Below are positions 50,668 through 58,456 of a stretch of DNA of 64,000 nt, piece after piece (the stretch's first letter is position 1; each line of letters starts with the position of its first letter). Location of the stretch: contig NZ_UWPB01000002.1 of assembly GCF_900604945.1 (NCBI RefSeq), positions 186,001-250,000 on the forward strand. Reading direction: 5' to 3'. The DNA comes from Ruminococcus sp. Marseille-P6503 (lineage in GTDB: Bacteria > Bacillota > Clostridia > Oscillospirales > Ruminococcaceae). The notes beneath the pieces are model-generated. The model had not been told where the DNA came from. It worked only from the letters and a program-made list of their open reading frames with translations, and ran no database searches. The position numbers and the translations under genes were made by a program.

Positions 50668-50777
50668 AAAATTAGTACATATTTCTGAATAAAAAGTCGG
50701 ATGACGTCAAGCAAGTCAGCCGGCTGACGAAAAAATGTGTATGTTGTTTGAATATTTATTATATGAGGTGATTGAAT

Positions 50778-52754
50778 ATGAAAAAGAAAAAATGTCTTTC
50801 CGCCTTGCTTGCAGCCGTTATGGTAACAGCAGTAATGCCGACAGCCGTATTTGCTGCGGAAAACTCCGGCTCTGACGCTGTTGACAGCGCTTCCGCTCCG
50901 GAATACAGGGCTGAAAAAAACGAATTCTTTGCAAACGGAACGCCTATTACTATAACCGAAGCGGCAACCGATGGAAAAACCGCAACCATTACATGGGACG
51001 GCGGCTCACAGGAAATTGATTCGAACGATACCGTATACGGAGGTTCTGATACCACAGCTTCCAATATCCATCTTGCCAGCACCTCCGTCACTATGAACGG
51101 CGGCACAGTTCATTATATTGTCGGCGGTAACAAGACAACGAATGAAAAGAACTGCGATTACAGTATTATCGATCTGGTTACGCTGGATATTAACGGCGGA
51201 AGCATCAACGAATTGTACGGAATTGATAACCGGAATTCCGCTTTCGGAGCAGACGTACGCAAGGAGCAGAACGGAAAATCCTATAAGAATTATAAGATAA
51301 CCGACCTTCAGGTCACCATTGACGGCGCACAGATCAATTCCTTCCGCGGCGTTACTTCCTATGCATATGCTGAAAACGTAAATGTAACTCTCGGACAGGA
51401 CAGCACTGCACAGCTGGGCGAAGTGATCTGGGGAACCAACGGCGTTATCAGCAATGCCGATTTCACCATGTACAGCGGAACGACCACACTGGCAGGTTCG
51501 ATCCTGCGCTGCACGATTCTTAACAAGATGACTTACAACATCTTAGGCGGAGAAGTCGGCGAAATTTATGCGGGCTCCTATTACCCCTATGAGGAAACTC
51601 CGGCAGGCAGCAATAACTGGGACGGCTGGAGCTTCGGATATGTGGACTACGGCTTTGCCAACAGCATTGAAATAAACATTGCTAAGGATGTCGTATATAA
51701 GGATATTATCTCCGGCTTCCAGTACCGTTCAGATGACATTCAGGTATTTAAAGATAAGTATTCCGCCAATGTATGGTGCATTGAGGATCTGGTTGAAAAT
51801 GCTCCGATAGCGCTGAATTTGGCGTCCTCTCCGAGCCAGAAGGGAGATTTTTCCGTTATTGACTCCGACGCCGATTATGTTACTACAAACTGGGTGGCTG
51901 TTATAGAAGAGCCTGAGCTTCCTCCTGTTATTGACCCTGAAACGCCGGTTGAAAATGTAACGGCAGGCTTAGATTCAGAAGCTTCAGCGATTCTGTCCTC
52001 GGAAACTGAAAAGCTCGTTTCCGCCGTATTGGACGGACAGTCTACCGACGCAATAACTGCCGAAGTTCAGCAGGCTCTGGCAGAAGCGGTAAAAGAGGGT
52101 AAGGCAATTTCAGTCAAGGTAGAAGCAACTGTTATAGCTGACGACAGCAGCGTGCCTGATACGGACAAGTCCGGAATCGAATCGTTTGTTGAGGCAATGA
52201 CCGGAAACACAGTTATTGCGCAGTATCTGGACCTTAAGGTGCTTTTGCTGGCGGGTAACGAAGCAATAGGAGAAATCACTCAGCTTTCCGAGCCGATCAC
52301 CTTTGTTCTGGCTATTCCCGATGAATTGAAAGCAGACGGCCGCGTATTTACCGTTATCCGTGTTCATGACGGACAGCAGGAAGCGCTGGAAACCGTAATG
52401 AACGACGACGGAACCATTTCCTTCTCTACAGACCTTTTCTCTACCTATGCATTAGTTTATACGGACGCAGCTGACACTGATGACGACTCGTCTTCTGAAG
52501 CTGAAAACGAAAATTCATCAGCTCATGACGAAAGCGAAGCTTCGTCTGCTCCAGAGGAAAGCGATACTTCGTATGATTCCGGCGATGAATCCTCTGCTGA
52601 CCAAAGTAAGGCTTCATCCGCTGCTTCCGGCGACAGTGCAAAAGATACGGATCTTCCTAATACCGGAGCTGAAAGCGGCATGGGCTTATGGCTCTCTCTG
52701 CTGCTTGCAGGCACAGCAGGAACTGTAGTCTTTGTCAAGAAACGCAGAACATAA
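50778..52754 (+). CDS. Sortase-anchored surface protein (LPNTG)
   Basis: The 658-residue product has a signal peptide (cleavage near AVFAAEN), a repeat-rich beta domain with many GG turns (MNGGTVHYIVGG, INGGSINELYG) like right-handed beta-helix or autotransporter-type repeats, a second domain at about 395-555, an acidic Ser/Glu/Asp linker of about 80 residues, and LPNTG followed by a hydrophobic helix and KKRRT. It is exported and linked to peptidoglycan by sortase. The ATG at 50778 follows GAGGTG; a TTG two codons earlier is less likely. The binding partner is unknown. Confidence 0.9.
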   Translation: MKKKKCLSALLAAVMVTAVMPTAVFAAENSGSDAVDSASAPEYRAEKNEFFANGTPITITEAATDGKTATITWDGGSQEIDSNDTVYGGSDTTASNIHLASTSVTMNGGTVHYIVGGNKTTNEKNCDYSIIDLVTLDINGGSINELYGIDNRNSAFGADVRKEQNGKSYKNYKITDLQVTIDGAQINSFRGVTSYAYAENVNVTLGQDSTAQLGEVIWGTNGVISNADFTMYSGTTTLAGSILRCTILNKMTYNILGGEVGEIYAGSYYPYEETPAGSNNWDGWSFGYVDYGFANSIEINIAKDVVYKDIISGFQYRSDDIQVFKDKYSANVWCIEDLVENAPIALNLASSPSQKGDFSVIDSDADYVTTNWVAVIEEPELPPVIDPETPVENVTAGLDSEASAILSSETEKLVSAVLDGQSTDAITAEVQQALAEAVKEGKAISVKVEATVIADDSSVPDTDKSGIESFVEAMTGNTVIAQYLDLKVLLLAGNEAIGEITQLSEPITFVLAIPDELKADGRVFTVIRVHDGQQEALETVMNDDGTISFSTDLFSTYALVYTDAADTDDDSSSEAENENSSAHDESEASSAPEESDTSYDSGDESSADQSKASSAASGDSAKDTDLPNTGAESGMGLWLSLLLAGTAGTVVFVKKRRT

Positions 52755-52781
52755 TAAATAGCAGCTTATTCTTACGATTGC

Positions 52782-52811
52782 GGCGGCTTCCTTAAAACGG
52801 AGCCGCCTTTT
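52782..52811 (+). terminator. Terminator of the LPXTG gene
   Basis: GGCGGCT pairs with AGCCGCC, extended by further pairs, and TTTTAT follows. Confidence 0.78.
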
Positions 52812-52885
52812 ATCGTTTCAGCAGACTGACCGCCGCCTGTTTTCGGTATCAGATATAATTAACCGCCTTTATTTCAAAGCGAAGC

Positions 52886-52914
52886 TTGAAATAAATATGA
52901 TTATAATGTATAAT
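52886..52914 (+). promoter_or_regulatory. Promoter of the GtrA-like gene
   Basis: TTGAAA-17-TATAAT lies about 48 bases before the start codon. A GGAGC/GCTCC stem lies in the leader. Confidence 0.75.
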
Positions 52915-52961
52915 TGTTATGGAGCTTAGCTCCGCATAGCAATTATTACTGGGAGGAAACA

Positions 52962-53489
52962 ATGGAACAGACTGCAAAAACAAACGGAATTAAAAAAAAG
53001 CCGGACATATTTGACAGAATAATGAACATAGGCTTATTAAAAAAATTTCAGCCAATGTACAAAAAAAACAAGGAAATACTCCTTTATCTGTTCTTCGGAG
53101 CCTGGACTACGGTCATAAGCTTTGTATCATTTTTCATTGCCGCGGCGCTTATAAAGCTGCCGGACATTTCGCTTTTCGGAGTGCCGGTGGACACCGCTGT
53201 TACTGTAAGCAATATCATTTCATGGATATGCGCCGTTACATTTTCGTATATAACGGCAAGGGTATGGGTTTTTGAATCTACCGCGCACGGAAAAAAGACC
53301 GTTATCAAAGAAGCCCTGATTTTTTACGGCGGAAGGGGTTTTACTCTTGTCGTTGAAACGGTAATGATGAACGTAGGCGTACAGGCTCTCAGCATAAACG
53401 ATAATATAATGAAAATAATCGCGTCAATAGTGGTGCTTGTTTTAAATTACATTATCAGCAAGCTGCTGGTATTTAAAAAAACAAGCTGA
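52962..53489 (+). CDS. GtrA-like membrane protein
   Basis: The 175-residue protein has a hydrophilic start of about 35 residues and four membrane helices in the order of the GtrA family, with YLFFGAWTTVISFVSFF, ISWICAVTFSYITARVWVFES and VLNYIISKLLVFK. GtrA proteins are thought to help flip polyprenyl-linked sugars for decoration of wall polymers. The ATG at 52962 follows GGGAGGAAACA; a longer frame upstream lacks a site. It is a single gene with a strong terminator. Confidence 0.9.
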   Translation: MEQTAKTNGIKKKPDIFDRIMNIGLLKKFQPMYKKNKEILLYLFFGAWTTVISFVSFFIAAALIKLPDISLFGVPVDTAVTVSNIISWICAVTFSYITARVWVFESTAHGKKTVIKEALIFYGGRGFTLVVETVMMNVGVQALSINDNIMKIIASIVVLVLNYIISKLLVFKKTS

Positions 53490-53513
53490 ACAAGACCTGC
53501 TTATAAGAGCAGC

Positions 53514-53566
53514 GACAGCGGAAAAGCCCGCCGTTTTACGGCGGTACTTTTCCGCTGTCTTTTTAA
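53514..53566 (+). terminator. Terminator of the GtrA-like gene
   Basis: GACAGCGGAAAAG pairs perfectly with CTTTTCCGCTGTC, with an inner CCG/CGG stem, and TTTTTAA follows. Confidence 0.88.
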
Positions 53567-53599
53567 TATCTCCTGCAAAGCATAAATTTCAAGCGCTTC

Positions 53600-55219
53600 C
53601 TACCCCAGAAGCTCCTTGTCGGAAGTGTGCAGAACCAGCACGTCGCCAGGTTTGATTTTGGTGTTTCCGTTGGGGATAACGGTTTTTTCATTGCGCTTTA
53701 TCATAACTACAAGAACGTTTCTGGGAATCGCCTCAGCAATAGTCCTGCCCTGCCACTCGCTGTCTTCCGTTATCTCTTCCTCGGAAAGCAGCACCTGCTG
53801 ACCCGACCTTTTAGGCTCATAGCCGACCGCGCTGAGAACAAGGACGTCGCCCTCGAGAACGATAGTTCCTCCGCGCGGGATAACCGTTCTGCCGCCGCGG
53901 TAAACCATAACCAATAAGGTTTCCGGAGGCAGATTTATATCCTTGACCTTAAGGTTTATCCACGGATGGTTTTTCTTGATATTAAGGCGTATAAACTGAA
54001 TCTCCGTTTCATTTGAATAATCAGTGAAGGTTTTCATTACGCTGTCATCGTTGTCTATCATATTCAGTTTTTCAGAAACCTTCGGAAGCAATGTGCCTTG
54101 TATTCCTATACTCAGCAGAACCACGCAGAAAACGATATGGAAAACGTCGCTTTTGGTGTAGGCGTCGGAAACGATTGCCAGAATAGCAAATACTATAGAC
54201 GTAGCGCCTCTCAGTCCCGCCCAGGAAACGACCGCGATTTGGTTGAGCTTAGCTTTGAAAGGAAGCATTAAAAGGCTTACCGTCAGCGGTCTTACAACAA
54301 ACGTCAAGGTTACGGCAATGAGCAAGGCAGGAATTATTATTTTTGGTATCTGAGACGGGAACGACAAAAGTCCCAGCAGGAAAAACAGCAGTATCTGCAT
54401 AAGCCCCGTAAGTCCGTCGAAAAAATGTACCTGAACCTTTTTGCTTTTGATCTTGCTGTTTCCCAGAACTATTCCCACCAGATAACAGCTCAGATACCCG
54501 TTTCCTCCCACCAGCGATGGAAGAGCGTATGAGAACACGGCGACCGCAACGATAAAAATAGTGTCAAAGCCGTCTGCGTCAAATTCGACATGCTTCAGCG
54601 CCCAGACCGCTCCAAGCGCAATAATCGCTCCTAAGCCAATACCGTATACTACCTGAGCAAAAAGCATATAAGCCGTCCTCCAGCCCGACACTCCTCCGCT
54701 CATGACCGACAGTATTATTACCGTCAGCATATACGCCCACGGGTCGTTGCTTCCGCTTTCAAGCTCAAGTATGGAAGCGGTTCCGTATTTCAGGTTAAGA
54801 TTTTTGGACCTGAGTATATTGAATACCGAAGCCGCGTCGGTGGAACTGAGCACCGCTCCGATAAGCATTCCCTCCGCCAGTGAAAATCTGAGAACAAAAT
54901 GGCAGAACAGTCCGGTAAGCAGCGCGGTCAGCAACGTTCCGGCGGAGGAAAGCACCAGACTTTTTGCCGCTACCTTTTTCGCAGTCGCCCATTTCGTTCC
55001 GAAGCCTCCGTAAAATATGATAAATATCAAAGCTACGGAACAGATCTGTTCTGCAAATTCAAAATTTTCAAACTCTATTTTGAATATACCGTCAGAACCG
55101 AAAAGCATACCCAGAAGAATGAATGCAAACAGCATAGGTACGCCTATTTTGTTGGAAATTTTGTTGAATACAATGCAGCATATGACTATGACCGCACCGA
55201 TAGTGAGAGATAGCGCCAT
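53600..55219 (-). CDS. CPA-type potassium/sodium-proton antiporter with TrkA-C domains
   Basis: The 539-residue protein has about twelve membrane helices with the ion site SGSNDPWAYML (ND pair of CPA1 antiporters) and SSTDAASVF. The C-terminal cytoplasmic part of about 150 residues contains two TrkA-C-like domains (VKDINLPPETLLVMVYR and IAEAIPRNVLVVMIKR), as in NhaP2/CvrA proteins, which bind nucleotides such as c-di-AMP in some relatives. The start at 55219 follows GGAGGACAAAT. It has its own promoter. Confidence 0.92.
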   Translation of the reverse strand: MALSLTIGAVIVICCIVFNKISNKIGVPMLFAFILLGMLFGSDGIFKIEFENFEFAEQICSVALIFIIFYGGFGTKWATAKKVAAKSLVLSSAGTLLTALLTGLFCHFVLRFSLAEGMLIGAVLSSTDAASVFNILRSKNLNLKYGTASILELESGSNDPWAYMLTVIILSVMSGGVSGWRTAYMLFAQVVYGIGLGAIIALGAVWALKHVEFDADGFDTIFIVAVAVFSYALPSLVGGNGYLSCYLVGIVLGNSKIKSKKVQVHFFDGLTGLMQILLFFLLGLLSFPSQIPKIIIPALLIAVTLTFVVRPLTVSLLMLPFKAKLNQIAVVSWAGLRGATSIVFAILAIVSDAYTKSDVFHIVFCVVLLSIGIQGTLLPKVSEKLNMIDNDDSVMKTFTDYSNETEIQFIRLNIKKNHPWINLKVKDINLPPETLLVMVYRGGRTVIPRGGTIVLEGDVLVLSAVGYEPKRSGQQVLLSEEEITEDSEWQGRTIAEAIPRNVLVVMIKRNEKTVIPNGNTKIKPGDVLVLHTSDKELLG

Positions 55220-55281
55220 ATTTGTCCTCCTTATGGTATATTTGCGCAGCCGCACAACAATATATTGTGTACTGCTCTTAT

Positions 55282-55310
55282 ATTATAACATTTTTTCAGG
55301 TCGTTTTCAA
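55282..55310 (-). promoter_or_regulatory. Promoter of the antiporter gene
   Basis: The minus strand has TTGAAA-17-TATAAT about 60 bases before the start codon. Confidence 0.78.
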
Positions 55311-55422
55311 CCGCATATCCGTATTGCCGCACAATTTTTATAATGATATATGTCAAATTTGTGCTGACAAAGGATATTATTTTTTGATGATTCATGTGTT
55401 CTCCCTTATAAAAATACTTCGG

Positions 55423-55453
55423 TGCAATAAAAAAGGACGGTTTTCACCGCCCC
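55423..55453 (-). terminator. Terminator of the amino-acid ABC operon
   Basis: On the minus strand GGGGCGGT and ACCGTCC pair around GAAA with a G-U pair, followed by TTTTTT. Confidence 0.78.
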
Positions 55454-55488
55454 GAACAGCTCTGCTTCCGACGTCAGCTTTTCTGCCG

Positions 55489-56256
55489 CTACAGACTGTT
55501 GTTATTGAATCTTTGCAGGAACTGCTTTGTGCGTTCGTTCTGTGTGTTTCCGAACAGCTCCTCAGGCTCTCCCTCTTCTACGATATAGCCGCCGTCCATA
55601 AAAATAACATGATCTGCCACGTCCCTCGCAAACGCCATTTCATGAGTTACGATAACCATGGTCATCTTTTCCTGAGCAAGCTCTTTTATTACTTTAAGTA
55701 TTTCCCCTGTCAGCTCCGGGTCGAGCGCCGACGTCGGCTCGTCGAAAAAAAGAACCTCAGGCTTTAACGCAAGCGCTCTGGCTATCGAAACCCTCTGCTG
55801 CTGTCCGCCGGAAAGCTCGCAGGGATAAGCCTTTGCCTTATCTGAAAGCCCCATTTTCTTTAACAGCTCCTCCGCCTGGGAAACCGCCTCGCTTTTGGAT
55901 TTTTTCAGAACATGAACAGGAGCCTCTATTATATTCTGCATTACCGACATATGGGGAAACAGATTGAAATTCTGAAAAACAAGTCCTATTTTCAGACGTA
56001 TTTCCCTCAGAGTTTTTGAAGGGGCGTATACCGCTTTGCCCTTCTCCGTTCTCAGCATATTCGTCGAGCAGACGTTTATCTCGCCTCCGTCCGCTCTTTC
56101 AAGCTGGTTTATACATCTCAGAAGCGTGGATTTGCCCGAGCCGGAGGGTCCTATGACCGCGACGACCTGTCCCTGCTCAACGTTAAAGGAAATATCCTTC
56201 AGCACGTTAAGGCTTCCGAAATTTTTGGAAAGGTTTTTTACCTCTAAAATAGCCAT
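55489..56256 (-). CDS. Polar amino-acid ABC transporter ATP-binding protein (GlnQ type)
   Basis: The 255-residue ATPase has Walker A GPSGSGKST, the signature LSGGQQQRVSIARALA, Walker B VLFFDEPTSALDP and the His switch in VIVTHEMAF. It matches the GlnQ/HisP group that powers uptake of polar amino acids. It follows the permease gene by 21 bases. No periplasmic-type binding protein gene is adjacent, so the binding lipoprotein must be elsewhere, or the complex is incomplete here. Confidence 0.94.
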   Translation of the reverse strand: MAILEVKNLSKNFGSLNVLKDISFNVEQGQVVAVIGPSGSGKSTLLRCINQLERADGGEINVCSTNMLRTEKGKAVYAPSKTLREIRLKIGLVFQNFNLFPHMSVMQNIIEAPVHVLKKSKSEAVSQAEELLKKMGLSDKAKAYPCELSGGQQQRVSIARALALKPEVLFFDEPTSALDPELTGEILKVIKELAQEKMTMVIVTHEMAFARDVADHVIFMDGGYIVEEGEPEELFGNTQNERTKQFLQRFNNNSL

Positions 56257-56277
56257 ATCCTCTGTCCTTTCCCTTTC

Positions 56278-56991
56278 TTACTTGTAGTAATTGAATTTCT
56301 TTTCTATAAATGCAAACGCAACTGTAACCGCCGCGTTCAGCACGAAATAGAAAAGACCCGCCACAAAAAGCGGAACGACCGAGCTGTAGGTATTCATCAT
56401 CTGCTTTGATTTAAGAGTTATTTCCGCAAAGGCTATGACATTGGCAAGAGAAGTGTCCTTTACCAGAACTATAACCTCGTTGGACGCGGCGGGAATAACT
56501 CTTTTAACGACCTGAGGCAGTATTATTCTGAAAAAGGTCTGGAATTTATTCATTCCCAGCATTGACGCGGCTTCATACTGACCCTTGGGAATAGCCTCAA
56601 TTCCGCCTCTGAATATCTCGGCAAAATAAGCGGCGTAATTGAGCACAAACGCCACCACAAGAGCTGTAAACATATAATTTTCGTCCCTGATATTCACCTT
56701 GTTGAGCATATCATAAAACCAGTTGGAGGTTCCCGATTTTCTCGCCGAGGCGGTAAGCATAGGGATCGCGTAATAAACGGCTATTATCTGCAGCATAAGA
56801 GGAGTTCCCCTCATTATGAGTATATACAGATTGGTAAGCCACGAAACCGGCTTGAACCTGCATTTTTTCAGCCATGTAACTATAACTCCCACAGGGATCG
56901 AAAGCGCCAGCGTCCAGAAAAACAGCTTCAGAGTATTGGGCAGATATTCCAGCAGGATCTTGCCGACATTAAGCACATCTTCAAAGCTCAC
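56278..56991 (-). CDS. Polar amino-acid ABC transporter permease (HisM/GlnP type)
   Basis: The 237-residue permease has five membrane helices and the EAA loop EIFRGGIEAIPKGQYEAASMLGM that contacts the ATPase. The start is uncertain: a GTG at 56991 has GGTGG eight bases before it, while a TTG at 57012 gives seven more residues. The promoter is close upstream. It is coupled to the ATPase gene. The missing solute-binding protein is noted with that gene. Confidence 0.93.
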   Translation of the reverse strand: MSFEDVLNVGKILLEYLPNTLKLFFWTLALSIPVGVIVTWLKKCRFKPVSWLTNLYILIMRGTPLMLQIIAVYYAIPMLTASARKSGTSNWFYDMLNKVNIRDENYMFTALVVAFVLNYAAYFAEIFRGGIEAIPKGQYEAASMLGMNKFQTFFRIILPQVVKRVIPAASNEVIVLVKDTSLANVIAFAEITLKSKQMMNTYSSVVPLFVAGLFYFVLNAAVTVAFAFIEKKFNYYK

Positions 56992-57023
56992 AAAAAGCAC
57001 CACCAAAATCAATATTCTCTTAT

Positions 57024-57052
57024 ATTATACAACATACCCCCGATTTAGTCAA
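57024..57052 (-). promoter_or_regulatory. Promoter of the amino-acid ABC operon
   Basis: The minus strand has TTGACT-17-TATAAT. With a TTG start at 57012 the leader would be almost absent, which favours the GTG at 56991. Confidence 0.82.
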
Positions 57053-57163
57053 CAACTGTGATGCCATGTCAGCGCGGTAAACTGAAATGCGGTATACCCA
57101 CCGCCTTTGTTTTCAGTCTAAAGGCTTTACAATTATACAACGATGACATAGATGATTCCCGAA

Positions 57164-57198
57164 TAAAAATCCTCCGCAGCCATGCGGCAGCGGAGGAT
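57164..57198 (-). terminator. Terminator of the mazF gene
   Basis: ATCCTCCGC pairs with GCGGAGGAT around a 12-base loop. On the minus strand it is followed by TTTTTATTC. Confidence 0.85.
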
Positions 57199-57202
57199 CG
57201 TA

Positions 57203-57556
57203 TTATCTCATATCATTAAGTCCGAATGAAATAGAAAGCGCGGAATCAACCGCAGTCATAGAATTGGGGTCAAGTTCGCCCATGCGCTCCTTCAGACGTT
57301 TTTTGTCCAATGTACGAATCTGTTCAAGCAGAACGATTGAATCCTTGGCAAGACCGCATTGTCCGCCGCCTACCTCTATATGTGTCGGAAGCTTTGCTTT
57401 TTCGCGCTGGCTCGTTATCGCCGCGGCTATAACGGTCGGCGAGTGCTTATTGCCGACGTCGTTCTGTACTATAAGCACCGGTCTTAAGCCGCCCTGCTCA
57501 GAGCCTACCACCGGACTGAGATCGGCATAATAAATTTCACCCCTGTGAACTGTCAC
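57203..57556 (-). CDS. mazF: MazF/EndoA-family toxin endoribonuclease
   Basis: The 117-residue protein closely fits EndoA-type mRNA interferases: [19 protein letters not shown] at the start, RPVLIVQND, then [21 protein letters not shown] and the C-terminal LKERMGELD. These cleave single-stranded RNA at short motifs. The GTG at 57556 has GGAG eight bases before it and gives the usual N-terminus; a GTG three codons earlier is possible. No antitoxin gene was found: only a frame of about 26 codons lies upstream, so the toxin is an orphan or its antitoxin is distant. The gap 57557-57739 holds no other gene. Confidence 0.93.
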   Translation of the reverse strand: MTVHRGEIYYADLSPVVGSEQGGLRPVLIVQNDVGNKHSPTVIAAAITSQREKAKLPTHIEVGGGQCGLAKDSIVLLEQIRTLDKKRLKERMGELDPNSMTAVDSALSISFGLNDMR

Positions 57557-57739
57557 CTTAAACACTCCGTTCCTTAATATTTTCAGGGCTTTTACCCCTC
57601 GGTATTATTTTTGCCCTGTTTTCTGCTTTTAATCATTTCCAGCAAAATTTTATTGCAGCTTATATCCTGCAATCAGGGGAGAACGGCTTTCACCTTTTTC
57701 TATATTATGCGGTTTTGCTCAGAACAGTTACTTACCCGT

Positions 57740-58351
57740 TTATGAACCGTACAGATCCTTGATATATCCATAAGCAAGCTCGGCTGTATCCGCTATCGCC
57801 TTAAAGCTGAGATAACGCGGGGCTTCGCTTTGCTTATCGCTTTCCTTTGCTTTCACCGTCAGCGCGCGGAAATTATCAAGCTGAGCCGCGCTTACCGAAG
57901 AAACCGCCCTGCATTGCGCCTCCGGAAGCTTTTTTATTATCTGCTTATACCTCGCGTCGGAGCGCAGCTGAGAATCAAATCTGCTAAGCTCCTTCCACTT
58001 CTGACTGTTAAGCTCACTGTCGGAATATCCCGACGCTTTAAGATAGTCAAATAATCCCGGCTGTATAATTTCATCCCACGCTATATCTGTATACAGATGC
58101 AGAAAAAAGCCTTTGAGGAAATCACCGCGGCGATTCGCTGCGCTTTTGTAATAATCCGCTATATTTTTCTTCCACGCGCCGTAATCCTTGCTCCTCAGAT
58201 GAGCGGCATAGCGCACCCTTTCCTCGGCAAAGCCGTTAAGATTAACGGCGTCGGGAGCTATCGAGCCGAGATAAAAATCGCTTTCGCTAATTATGTCAAG
58301 CCTGTCCTTCAATATACAGGCGGTCATCAGATGAACACAGACAGACGGCAT
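57740..58351 (-). CDS. Zinc-dependent phospholipase C-like protein
   Basis: The 203-residue protein matches the short phospholipase C-like family of Firmicutes with an N-terminal His in CVHLMTA, FYLGSIAPDA with Asp, a His in YAAHLRSKD, and FFLHLYTDIAWDE with His and Asp as metal ligands. There is no signal peptide, so it acts inside the cell. The true substrate is unknown; many members are annotated only as hydrolases. AAGGAGGAACAGCT lies before the ATG. Confidence 0.82.
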   Translation of the reverse strand: MPSVCVHLMTACILKDRLDIISESDFYLGSIAPDAVNLNGFAEERVRYAAHLRSKDYGAWKKNIADYYKSAANRRGDFLKGFFLHLYTDIAWDEIIQPGLFDYLKASGYSDSELNSQKWKELSRFDSQLRSDARYKQIIKKLPEAQCRAVSSVSAAQLDNFRALTVKAKESDKQSEAPRYLSFKAIADTAELAYGYIKDLYGS

Positions 58352-58374
58352 AGCTGTTCCTCCTTTACAAGAAA

Positions 58375-58399
58375 TCGGGAACCGCGGTGCAGTTCCCGA
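58375..58399 (-). terminator. Terminator of the thrS operon
   Basis: TCGGGAAC pairs perfectly with GTTCCCGA; TTTCTT follows on the minus strand. A second stem, CCGATGT/ACATCGG at 58420-58444, lies closer to the thrS stop. Confidence 0.65.
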
Positions 58400-58456
58400 A
58401 ATTTAATTCTGAGCAAAGCCCGATGTGAGCTCGCTTAACATCGGCGCTAGGTTATA

